Of a stretch of DNA of 52,103 bases, positions 27,796 to 35,751 are shown in pieces. The notes beneath the pieces are model-generated. The model was not told where the DNA came from. It saw nothing but the letters and a program-made list of their open reading frames with translations, and did not search any database. The position numbers and the translations under genes were made by a program. Each line of letters starts with the position of its first letter. Position 1 is the first letter of the stretch. Origin of the DNA: Litchfieldella qijiaojingensis (GTDB lineage: Bacteria > Pseudomonadota > Gammaproteobacteria > Pseudomonadales > Halomonadaceae). Location: positions 1 to 52,103 of the forward strand of contig NZ_BMXS01000029.1 in the NCBI RefSeq assembly GCF_014651875.1, given 5' to 3'.

Positions 27796-27911
27796 GTTAC
27801 CGAACGGTAATTTTTCTCGCTTATCTAGCCCTGACCGACTCTTTGATTACCGATCGGTAATTATTCCTTTGCGGATCGCTAGTACCGTGCCTAGAATTAC
27901 CGAACGGTAAT
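27796..27911. promoter_or_regulatory. Three 50-bp-phased operators of hipBA
   Basis: Palindromes of the form TTACCGNNCGGTAA are centred at 27803.5, 27853.5 and 27903.5, exactly 50 bp apart. The last ends 15 bp before the hipB ATG. Even phasing of about five helical turns is what cooperative binding by a dimeric XRE antitoxin, with DNA bending, would need. HipB-type autoregulation is known; that these are its sites is inferred from position. Confidence 0.8.
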
Positions 27912-27926
27912 TACATTCAGGTTCCC

Positions 27927-28190
27927 ATGCCTACAAACGACTCCCCTGCCCCCTTGGCTATACCCGTTCGCCACAGCGAAGACCTCGGCAAGCTGGTGCG
28001 CCAGCTGCGCACCGAGCAGGGCCTGTTGCAAATCGACCTGGCTGGACTCGCCGGCACCGGCAACCGCTTCATTGTCGACCTGGAGAGAGGCAAGCCCACC
28101 CTGCAACTTCAAAAGGTGTTGGACGTGCTGGACCTGATGGGGCTCGAGGTAGTCGTGCGGCGCAAGGGTGGCATTCGTCATGGCGAGTGA
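27927..28190 (+). CDS. hipB: HipB-like antitoxin (XRE family)
   Basis: An 87-residue helix-turn-helix protein: LGKLVRQLRTEQGLLQIDLA, then GLAGTGNRFIVDLERGKPT, then LQLQKVLDVLDLMGLEVVV. This is the compact XRE fold of HipB-type antitoxins, which bind operators and neutralise HipA. The start follows the third operator. The stop overlaps the hipA start by 11 bp, the usual coupling in this family. Confidence 0.9.
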   Translation: MPTNDSPAPLAIPVRHSEDLGKLVRQLRTEQGLLQIDLAGLAGTGNRFIVDLERGKPTLQLQKVLDVLDLMGLEVVVRRKGGIRHGE

Positions 28191-29445
28191 TAACGCCCTG
28201 GAGGTTTACCACGGCGACGAATATGTTGGCCGACTGTACGACGCTCAACCGCTGCGCTTCGAGTATGCCTCCGAATGGCTGGAACACCCCGAAGCCGTGA
28301 GTCTCTCGCCCTCGCTGACGCTCACACAGCGCGTTCACGTTGGCGATGAGGTTCTGGCCTACTTCGAGAATCTGCTGCCGGAAGGCGATCTGCGCCACCA
28401 TCTGGAGCTTCGCCATCACACCAGTACCGTCTTCGGGCTGCTGAAGGCCATCGGCGGAGACACGGCCAGTGGCTTCACCCTGCTGCCACCGGGCGAGTCA
28501 CCGGCTCCGCCGCACTATCGCCCCATCAGTTGGGAGGCGCTGGCGGAACACCTGCGACACCGGGAACGAGGTCCCCTGCTCTCGCAACAGGGTGAGGAAG
28601 CACGCATCTCACTGGCCGGAGCTCAGGACAAGCTATTACTGATGGTGCTGAAAGACGGGAGTCCCGCCATACCGGAAGGGTCGGCACCTTCCAGCCATAT
28701 CCTCAAGCCGGACATTCAGGGCCTGAGAGGCGTATGGGGCTCCGCCATCAACGAGACCTTCTGCATGCAACTGGCCGCCAAGCTCGGGCTCGAGGTCGCC
28801 GGGGCCAGCTACCAGCCCGAAACACGCGCTTGCCTAGTGCGCCGCTACGACCGCGTGCCCGACGAACAGGGCGGACTGCGACGCCTGCACCAGCTCGACT
28901 TCTGCCAGCTTGCTGGTACGCCTTCGCTGATCAAATACGAAAGCGACGGTGGCCCCGGCCTGGCGCGCTGTCGCGAACTCCTGCAGCAGGTCGGCACGCC
29001 GGCCAAGGACTTGCAGCGGCTAATCGGCTGGTTCTTCTTCAATCTGCTGATCGGCAACAATGACAGCCACGCCAAGAACCTCGCCATCCTCTATACCGAC
29101 GAAGGGCCCCGGTTGGCGCCGTTCTACGACCTGATGAGCACGACGCTCTACAGCGGGCTCTCGCGCCGCTTCGCGTTTCGGATCGCCGGGGAAGACCGCC
29201 CTGGCAGCATCGAGCGCTCGCACCTTGAATCCCTGGCCAGGGTGATGCGGTTCCAGCCACGCTACTTCCTACGCCAAGGACTCGAACTTGCCGAGCGCAT
29301 GCCTGCCGCTATAGATACCGTTCTCGATATCTTGAGCCCCGAGGCCCATCAAGGCACCGAACAAATACTGCTGGAGAGGCTGCAGCAGCGCATCCTGAGC
29401 AATTGCCGGAAGCTGCCTGAGCGGTGGACAGTTGGGGTAGGTTGA
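28180..29445 (+). CDS. hipA: HipA-like serine/threonine kinase toxin
   Basis: A 421-residue HipA. An N-terminal barrel domain (LEVYHGDEYVGRLY, FENLLPEGDLR) precedes the kinase core: ISLAGAQDKLLLM (P-loop-like ejection loop region), SHILKPD, then the catalytic NLLIGNNDSHAKNLAIL and the metal-binding APFYDLMST. HipA toxins phosphorylate translation factors such as glutamyl-tRNA synthetase and slow growth. All catalytic motifs are present. ATG at 28180 is chosen because the homologous N-terminus begins there. A strong terminator follows. Confidence 0.92.
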   Translation: MASDNALEVYHGDEYVGRLYDAQPLRFEYASEWLEHPEAVSLSPSLTLTQRVHVGDEVLAYFENLLPEGDLRHHLELRHHTSTVFGLLKAIGGDTASGFTLLPPGESPAPPHYRPISWEALAEHLRHRERGPLLSQQGEEARISLAGAQDKLLLMVLKDGSPAIPEGSAPSSHILKPDIQGLRGVWGSAINETFCMQLAAKLGLEVAGASYQPETRACLVRRYDRVPDEQGGLRRLHQLDFCQLAGTPSLIKYESDGGPGLARCRELLQQVGTPAKDLQRLIGWFFFNLLIGNNDSHAKNLAILYTDEGPRLAPFYDLMSTTLYSGLSRRFAFRIAGEDRPGSIERSHLESLARVMRFQPRYFLRQGLELAERMPAAIDTVLDILSPEAHQGTEQILLERLQQRILSNCRKLPERWTVGVG

Positions 29446-29509
29446 CATCACTGACGGAAAGCGCCAGGCAAAACTCCGGGACCAGGCCATGGCGACCGTC
29501 GTCTCTCAA

Positions 29510-29537
29510 AAAAGCCTGCCCATTGCGGGCAGGCTTT
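29510..29537 (+). terminator. Rho-independent terminator after hipA / at insertion border
   Basis: AAAAGCCTGCCC and GGGCAGGCTTTT pair with a short loop, flanked by A- and T-runs on both sides, so it can work in both directions. It is the same hairpin type as those beyond the guaA fragments, and a guaA-end remnant follows 30 bp later. Confidence 0.85.
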
Positions 29538-29567
29538 TATAAAAGACAGGGCAGCTATATTCCCCTC

Positions 29568-29583
29568 ACTCCCACTCTATCAT
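29568..29583 (-). repeat. guaA-end core remnant (probable attachment site)
   Basis: ACTCCCACTCTATCAT matches the last codons of guaA (ACTCCCACTCGATCGT at 33998-34013, and at 19928 and 23174) with two changes. It lies 30 bp beyond a guaA-type terminator, as in the longer fragments, but no further guaA sequence follows. It is best read as a crossover-core remnant bordering the 29.6-34.0 kb insertion. Confidence 0.65.
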
Positions 29584-29693
29584 CAACTAAACAAAATTGT
29601 TGTTTTAAATCAGAAAATTGAAAAACGGCGATCATACGATACCACAAAAAATACCATGACAAGCTAGTCCCGATGAGGGTACGCTTCTTCTCC

Positions 29694-32600
29694 TTAATGC
29701 CTCAACCTCCGTCGTATCCCGGCCTCGGTGTCCTGTTGCTCAGCTTCCCGCTCATACGTTTTGACCATCGACATCAGAAGCGAAGACGAGACGAAGGGAT
29801 GTGTGAACTGCAAGGCGTCGGCCCAGTTGCGATACTTGTCCGCGAGTTCCCGTTCCTGACCACCTCCTTCACCGCACCAATGAACGCCGCGCGCGTTGTA
29901 GAGACCCGTATGGGCGCCGCTGGTGACATCCTCGGACTGCAAGTCCTCCATAACATCGCGAACAACTTCGTTCGGCCACACGCCATCCTCGCCAGCTGGT
30001 GCGTTGGAGAGAAGCTTGCCAAGGCACACGTCCGCGATTGCCGCGCGGTCGAGTTCGGCGCAAGACTTCCTTACCGTTGCAACCCATTCCGCGAGCTTTT
30101 CGCGCTGTTCCTCTTCGGTCGCCTTGTCCTGACCGGGGATGCGCTCAATGGCTTCAAGCAGGCGGTACCCACGCTTTGCCAGATGCTCGCGGCCTTCGGT
30201 AACGCGAAACTCGGGAGGATCTTCGCCACGGTCTTTACGCTTGTAGGTCCACACGATCGCCTGCACGAACAGCTCAGGATGTTCCTCGATGTAGCGCTCG
30301 AGGTTTGGAATCTGATGCCGGTCTTCACCCCGGAAAGAGCGCGCCAGAACGTCTAGGTACGCGAACTCCAGCCCGGCCTTTTCCTCTGAAGAGACGTCCG
30401 GGTTGCGATTGAGCAGTTGGAAGGCACGCTGCACGTCGTAGTCGTGCAGTTGGTACTCGCCAGGCTTGTCGTTTCCGCCCTTGGCCATGGCAGATAGCAT
30501 CTGCACAAGGAGGGGCGGGCGTATTTCTTCGAGTTTGAAATGCACCGAGGCAAAGGCTGCCCGAGGTCGTTCGACTGCAAGCAGGCGGCGAACGCTTTCA
30601 TTGTTATCCTCGGGAGAGTCGAATACGTACTGCGGAACCACTTCGCTCCAGTATCGAGCGCGCACTTCCGCCGAGGGTTGGTCCACAAGCTCCCACGTCG
30701 AAGCCCGGTAAGGCGAGAGAAGCAAAAGATGGAGTGCTTCCTCTTCGGTGATCTTGCTCCGCAGGCTCGCATAGATCGCCCCCCGCCGATCGCTGCCCAA
30801 CGCCCAGAGCGCCCCGGCAACGATGCCGTCGCGGCCCGCGTCATTCCGTGCCGGACGCAGGCATTGCAGGATCATGTCCTCAATCTGCTCGTCGGTGAGG
30901 ATGCCGGACACTACGTGCGCCCCGATCTGGCGCTGAGAACTTCCTTTTTCAGCGAGCGCGAGAATGCCGGGCATACCTCGCTCTCGCACAATGTCCGTCA
31001 GGGCTTCGACGCGGAGCTTTTCGATGCGTCGCTCACGCGCCTGGAAGTCCATCTCGTCTTCGGCGAGCTCGTCCGCAGACTCCTCAACCCAGCCCTGACG
31101 AAACAGCCACTCATGCTTGTTCACGATGTCCTTGGGCTGCATCGCGGCATAGACCGCCTTGGCTTTATTGGTCAGGCTTGCCTGCCCTTCTTCATCGGCC
31201 TTCTTACGACCCCGGCGAGAGAGGACGGTCACACGGATTTTCTCGCGTATCTTCGCAATATCCTCATCAGGAGCGCCCGCATTGTGCCACTCGCCGATGA
31301 TCTCCCAGACACGCTCCTGATCCTCGGGCGCGAGTCCATGCAGCCTTGAGACAAGGTCACACGACATCTCAACGGTGTAGGACGGCCTGCTAAGCGCGAT
31401 CTTCACCATCTCCCTGACAAATGCGCGGATCGGTCCCCATGTCTTGAAGGGCTCCCCGAAGCCGTAGCCGTCGGGACGCCACTTCGGCTTGTGGCTGTAG
31501 TCGCCGACGCGGTTCCCGTAATCGCCGAACTGCTGGAGACAAACCTTCCAGCCGATAGCCGGGTGCTTCTCCAGCAGCATGCGGATCGCCTTCAAGCGCG
31601 TCTCGTGATCCGCTGCCGTCTGGGGCATCCATGCACGAAAGATGGCCCCCAGTGATTCGATGGGCTTGTTCGCCCAGTTATCGTTGATCTCTACCTCAGA
31701 AAGCTGGCCCAGAATCTTCACGACACGGGGAAAGGTCGACGGATTCCACGCAAGCCCTTCGAGTGCCCAAAGCAATCCGGTACGCGGGCACGAACCAAAG
31801 AATCCGGTATCGACAGGTCTCAGCAAGCCTATCACCTCGGACTTCTCTGCGCGCAGATCACGCTCGATGATATCGAGGAACTCGCCAGGAGCGGCTTCTG
31901 CATAAAGCGGAAGGTCGCGCTCATTCGCCTCCAGCTTCCTAGTCTTAATAGGCTCAAGAAGATCACGCACGAGTTTCGCGGCTTCAAGTTCGCCATCGAA
32001 ACCAAGGTGCTTGCCGAAGAGGTTCTTGCCGTACACGGCCAGCAACACCAGAGTCTCGGAGATGCCTTCACGCACCGCCCCGGAGAACTCGCGCTGTTTG
32101 CCATGTATGGCCGCCGCCCAACGATCTTTCTCGGGAAGGTCGAGGGCCGGGTCATCTTCGCCCAGAACGCTCCTCGCGACGTCGAGAAAGCGGTTGAGAT
32201 CAGCCTTGGTGATCGCGCCCGCGATTGCGAAGAGGGAATCGATTTTTGAAATCACCCCCCGGTATCCACCAATCGACCAAACCGGAGAGTCGTTGAGCCG
32301 CAACAACTCCAGAATGCGTTTTTCCAGAACCTCGAAAGGTGCGTCTTCCGCCAGACGAGACAGGACGGTTCGATCCGCCTCGTTCTGGGCGTCCCATGCG
32401 CCGACAAGCACAAGCGGAATAAGCCCGGATGCCGTTTCAGGGTCGTCAGCCCAAACGGGTGTATGGATTGCCGGAATGTTCGAGAGTTGGCGCCGAAGGA
32501 CCGTCAACGAACGACCCGAGGCGTTGGTCAGCCTCACTATGTCATCGCGGGATTTGCCCATCGCTTCAAGCGCCTTAGTGAACGACTCGTATCCAAGGGG

Positions 32601-33794
32601 CTCCAACACGACATCGGGCCCCGCGCTGGTGGCGTTGCGGGGATAGACAACGATGGTTCGCAGCGATGCGCTGTAGGGTCCAAACTCGCGTTCCACTTCC
32701 CGCGTGTGAGCGACCGCAACGATATCGGTGGTGCCCTGGGCGAGTTTCGGCAGCACGCCTGGCTGGTCAAACACCAGCACCCGGTCCCTATGCTGCTCAA
32801 GCTCGGGAGTAGCTAGAACTTGACCGAGGAAAGCAAGTGCTTCTTCGACGGAGTCGGCCGCGATCACTAGAGGATCCGAGCCGCCCTTCGCTAGGAAGGA
32901 TTTGATCCTGCCGTCCCACACCTCGTTCGCTGTAGCGAAGAGGGAAGGGTGAAGGGCCGGGTCCGCCACATTTGCCCAATCATCCCAGCAGCGTTCCAGC
33001 GTTCTGACGCCGCTAGAGGGACGGTCCGTCTGGTTCGCAAACCATGTCTGCGCCGCGAGTGATTGCTCCATCCACTGTTCAAGATCACTGGCGTCGTAAG
33101 CGCGAATATCTTTCCAGAGCTTCTTCGCCTTCATTGCGGTGATCCAAGCTGTCTTGCCCGGCCACCGCCGAGGAGTGACAAAGACGAAGGTGATATTTGC
33201 CCGGTCCGGGCTCTTGGTTGCCCTCACGCTCTTTGCAAAATCACCGTCCGCCTTGCCCTTGATGTCCGCTGTGACACCGAACTCCCACCCGGAGACGCCG
33301 GAAGGTATCCAAGGCGTGCCGGAATTGGCCTCGATGAAGCCGTCCCAGCCGGGACGCTCGGCATCGTCGTTGCCGGGGAAGTCCACCTTCTGAAGATCGT
33401 GACCCGTCGAGTGAACGAGCGTTCGCAGCAGGACCGAGAGCTTCGTGCGTGCAAGAATTGTTGTTGTGAACCAATTTACGAGGTCGTTGGCCTGGACGCT
33501 CATGAACGGGGTCACGTAAGCGCGCGCCTTCTGAGCTGCACCCCTCGCTTTCCCAGCTTGCGCGTCATACGCGGTTTGCAAGTCGAGGATGGTCTTGGCG
33601 GAAATCCCGAAAGCACGTTCGAGACGTGCCGCCATATCGGGCGTTGCCGATACTTTTCCATTCAGGAAGTTCGATACGCCGGGGCGACTGACGCCGATCA
33701 GCTTCGCCACCTCTGTGACGGTGAGCTTGCGGGGATTAAGAACATTTTCTCGGACATAGAAGCCCGGATGAACAGGAGACGATTCACTAGTCAT
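29694..33794 (-). CDS. Giant HigA-like / nuclease-like / STAND-like protein, candidate defence gene
   Basis: A 1366-residue protein of no family I can name. Residues 8-78 are a HigA-type XRE helix-turn-helix (HPGFYVRENVLNPRKLTV, GVSRPGVSNFLNGK). Residues 148-183 read GWDGFIEA, WIPSGVSGWEFG, ADIKGKAD: acidic and lysine residues (D151, E171, K179/181) spaced like a PD-(D/E)XK nuclease. Residues about 320-450 resemble a STAND NTPase core (PLVIAADSVEEALAFL, RVLVFDQPG) but without a Walker A motif. The rest is helical-repeat-like. It is the only gene between two guaA ends. ATG 33794 is preferred to the upstream GTG. Sensing and cutting foreign DNA is an inference. Confidence 0.6.
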   Translation of the reverse strand: MTSESSPVHPGFYVRENVLNPRKLTVTEVAKLIGVSRPGVSNFLNGKVSATPDMAARLERAFGISAKTILDLQTAYDAQAGKARGAAQKARAYVTPFMSVQANDLVNWFTTTILARTKLSVLLRTLVHSTGHDLQKVDFPGNDDAERPGWDGFIEANSGTPWIPSGVSGWEFGVTADIKGKADGDFAKSVRATKSPDRANITFVFVTPRRWPGKTAWITAMKAKKLWKDIRAYDASDLEQWMEQSLAAQTWFANQTDRPSSGVRTLERCWDDWANVADPALHPSLFATANEVWDGRIKSFLAKGGSDPLVIAADSVEEALAFLGQVLATPELEQHRDRVLVFDQPGVLPKLAQGTTDIVAVAHTREVEREFGPYSASLRTIVVYPRNATSAGPDVVLEPLGYESFTKALEAMGKSRDDIVRLTNASGRSLTVLRRQLSNIPAIHTPVWADDPETASGLIPLVLVGAWDAQNEADRTVLSRLAEDAPFEVLEKRILELLRLNDSPVWSIGGYRGVISKIDSLFAIAGAITKADLNRFLDVARSVLGEDDPALDLPEKDRWAAAIHGKQREFSGAVREGISETLVLLAVYGKNLFGKHLGFDGELEAAKLVRDLLEPIKTRKLEANERDLPLYAEAAPGEFLDIIERDLRAEKSEVIGLLRPVDTGFFGSCPRTGLLWALEGLAWNPSTFPRVVKILGQLSEVEINDNWANKPIESLGAIFRAWMPQTAADHETRLKAIRMLLEKHPAIGWKVCLQQFGDYGNRVGDYSHKPKWRPDGYGFGEPFKTWGPIRAFVREMVKIALSRPSYTVEMSCDLVSRLHGLAPEDQERVWEIIGEWHNAGAPDEDIAKIREKIRVTVLSRRGRKKADEEGQASLTNKAKAVYAAMQPKDIVNKHEWLFRQGWVEESADELAEDEMDFQARERRIEKLRVEALTDIVRERGMPGILALAEKGSSQRQIGAHVVSGILTDEQIEDMILQCLRPARNDAGRDGIVAGALWALGSDRRGAIYASLRSKITEEEALHLLLLSPYRASTWELVDQPSAEVRARYWSEVVPQYVFDSPEDNNESVRRLLAVERPRAAFASVHFKLEEIRPPLLVQMLSAMAKGGNDKPGEYQLHDYDVQRAFQLLNRNPDVSSEEKAGLEFAYLDVLARSFRGEDRHQIPNLERYIEEHPELFVQAIVWTYKRKDRGEDPPEFRVTEGREHLAKRGYRLLEAIERIPGQDKATEEEQREKLAEWVATVRKSCAELDRAAIADVCLGKLLSNAPAGEDGVWPNEVVRDVMEDLQSEDVTSGAHTGLYNARGVHWCGEGGGQERELADKYRNWADALQFTHPFVSSSLLMSMVKTYEREAEQQDTEAGIRRRLRH

Positions 33795-33810
33795 GCACCG
33801 AGCATACACA

Positions 33811-33840
33811 AGTGTAATGTGTAATGCAGCACATTACACT
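33811..33840. promoter_or_regulatory. Perfect 11-bp inverted-repeat operator
   Basis: AGTGTAATGTG (33811-33821) and CACATTACACT (33830-33840) are exact complements separated by 8 bp. The right edge lies 17 bp upstream of the start at 33794 and overlaps any promoter there. As the gene begins with a HigA-type DNA-binding domain, autoregulation through this site is likely. Confidence 0.75.
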
Positions 33841-33929
33841 ACTCGACTCTTGCCTTACTGAAATATCCAGAAACCACCGTTTGATGAACATGTAGGATCA
33901 AGACAGTGCCAGACAGAATTACAAAAAAG

Positions 33930-33947
33930 CCCGCAATTACGCGGGCC
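33930..33947 (-). terminator. Terminator beyond intact guaA
   Basis: GCCCGC and GCGGGC pair around AATTAC, with a run of A on the left giving a T-run on the minus strand. It lies about 50 bp beyond the guaA stop. It differs in sequence from the terminators beside the guaA remnants, as expected if the native guaA downstream region was replaced by insertion. Confidence 0.75.
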
Positions 33948-33995
33948 TAGAGTGTGTTTCTTGCCTGTGGGTGCCAGGTCGTGCTAGACGTGTAA

Positions 33996-35573
33996 TTACT
34001 CCCACTCGATCGTCGCGGGCGGCTTGCTGCTGACGTCGTAGGTCACGCGGGAGACGCCTTCCAGCTCGTTGATGATGCGGTTGGAGACGGTTTCCAGCAG
34101 TTCGTACGGCAGGTGGGCCCAGCGGGCGGTCATGAAGTCGATGGTCTCCACGGCGCGCAGGGCGATGACCCATTCGTAACGGCGGCCGTCGCCGACTACG
34201 CCGACCGATTTCACCGGCAGGAACACGGCGAAGGCTTGGCTGGTCTTGTGGTACCAGTCGGCCTTGTGCAGTTCTTCGATGAAGATGGCGTCGGCTTCGC
34301 GCAGGATGTCGGCGTATTCCTTCTTCACTTCGCCGAGGATGCGTACGCCCAGACCCGGCCCGGGGAAGGGGTGGCGGTAGACCATGTCGTAGGGCAGGCC
34401 GAGTTCGAGGCCGAGGCGACGCACTTCGTCCTTGAACAGTTCGCGCAGCGGTTCGACCAGCTTGAGCTTCATGGTCTCGGGCAGGCCGCCGACATTGTGG
34501 TGCGACTTGATCACGTGGGCCTTGCCGGTCTTGCTGGCGGCGGATTCGATCACGTCGGGGTAGATGGTGCCCTGGGCCAGGAACTCGACGCCCTCGATCT
34601 TGCTAGCCTCGTCGTCGAACACATCGATGAAGGTGTTGCCGATGATCTTGCGCTTGGCCTCGGGGTCGTTCTCGCCTTCGAGCTTGGAGAGGAACAGTTC
34701 CTCGGCGTCGACGCGGATCACCTTGACACCCATGTGGCGGGCGAAGGTTTCCATCACGTGGTCGCCTTCATCCTTGCGCAGCAGGCCGTTGTCGACGAAC
34801 ACGCAGGTGAGCTGGTCGCCGATCGCCTTGTGCAGCAGCGCCGCGACCACCGAGGAGTCGACACCGCCGGAGAGGCCGAGCAGCACGTGGCGGTCGCCGA
34901 CCTGGTCACGCACGCGGGCGATCTGGTCCTCGATGATCTGCGCCGGGGTCCACAGTCGTTCGGCCTGGCAGATATCCAGCACGAAGTGCTCGAGAATGCG
35001 CTGGCCTTGCAGGGTGTGGGTAACCTCGGGGTGGAACTGCACGCCGTAGAACTGCTTCTCTTCCCAGGCCATGGCGGCGATCGGGCAGCTCGGGGTGGAG
35101 GCGATCACGGTGAAGGTGTCGGGTACCTGGGCGACCTTGTCGCCGTGGCTCATCCACACGTCGAGCAGCGCCTTGTCGGTCTCGTAGTCGACGTGGTCCT
35201 TTATGTCCTTGAACAGCGCGGTCTCGGCGTCGATGCGCACCTGGGCGTAGCCGAACTCGCGCTTCTTGGAACCCTCCACGGCGCCACCGAGCTGCTCGGC
35301 CATGGTCTGCATGCCGTAGCAGATGCCCAGCACCGGCAGGCCCATCTCGAACACGCACTGCGGGGCGCGTGGCGAATCCAGTTCGGTGACGGACTCCGGC
35401 CCACCGGCAAGGATGATGCCGTTGGGGTTGTACTCGCGGATCTCCTCCTCGGTGATATCGAAGGCGCGGATCTCGGAGTAGACACCGATCTCGCGCACCC
35501 GGCGCGCGATGAGCTGGGTGTACTGGGAGCCGAAGTCGAGGATCAGGATCTTATGGGCGTGAATGTCGGTCAT
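33996..35573 (-). CDS. guaA: GMP synthase (glutamine-hydrolysing)
   Basis: A 525-residue complete GMP synthase converting XMP to GMP with glutamine and ATP. The N-terminal class I amidotransferase carries the catalytic Cys in GICYGMQ and His/Glu in HPEVTH. The ATP pyrophosphatase domain has [10 protein letters not shown], and the C-terminal dimerisation domain ends in ATIEWE. ATG 35573 matches the conserved N-terminus ([16 protein letters not shown]); the frame continues upstream without homology. It lies 178 bp downstream of guaB. The stop is TAA here but TGA in fragments 1 and 2, so the last bases have been exchanged at the crossover site. Confidence 0.97.
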   Translation of the reverse strand: MTDIHAHKILILDFGSQYTQLIARRVREIGVYSEIRAFDITEEEIREYNPNGIILAGGPESVTELDSPRAPQCVFEMGLPVLGICYGMQTMAEQLGGAVEGSKKREFGYAQVRIDAETALFKDIKDHVDYETDKALLDVWMSHGDKVAQVPDTFTVIASTPSCPIAAMAWEEKQFYGVQFHPEVTHTLQGQRILEHFVLDICQAERLWTPAQIIEDQIARVRDQVGDRHVLLGLSGGVDSSVVAALLHKAIGDQLTCVFVDNGLLRKDEGDHVMETFARHMGVKVIRVDAEELFLSKLEGENDPEAKRKIIGNTFIDVFDDEASKIEGVEFLAQGTIYPDVIESAASKTGKAHVIKSHHNVGGLPETMKLKLVEPLRELFKDEVRRLGLELGLPYDMVYRHPFPGPGLGVRILGEVKKEYADILREADAIFIEELHKADWYHKTSQAFAVFLPVKSVGVVGDGRRYEWVIALRAVETIDFMTARWAHLPYELLETVSNRIINELEGVSRVTYDVSSKPPATIEWE

Positions 35574-35644
35574 GAAGGGGCCACCGGCGGTTGCAATGCA
35601 AGCAGCTGTGAGAGGTGTCACGAGCTGTCGGTACGAAAACGGAT

Positions 35645-35745
35645 GAAAGTAGGAAGAGGTAAGAGGGAAGAAAGAAGAAACATCTTCTCCCTTCCTTCTC
35701 TTATCTTCCGTCTTCCTTCTTACTTCTTATCTCTACCCTCTTGTG
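35645..35745. repeat. Polypurine/polypyrimidine inverted tract between guaB and guaA
   Basis: About 33 bases of almost pure purine (GTAGGAAGAGGTAAGAGGG onward) are followed by about 60 bases of almost pure pyrimidine (CTTCTCCCTTCCTTCTC onward). The halves are imperfect inverted repeats, so the transcript could fold into a long weak hairpin in the guaB-guaA leader. No protein-coding frame is supported. Confidence 0.7.
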
Positions 35746-35751
35746 CGGGTC

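Noticed and set aside
29450-29700. tRNA gene as insertion target
   Set aside because: No cloverleaf could be seen; the repeated core matches the end of guaA instead.
19926-33998. A site-specific integrase belonging to the guaA insertions
   Set aside because: I looked for tyrosine- and serine-recombinase motifs among the frames and found none in the window; it may lie to the left or have been lost.
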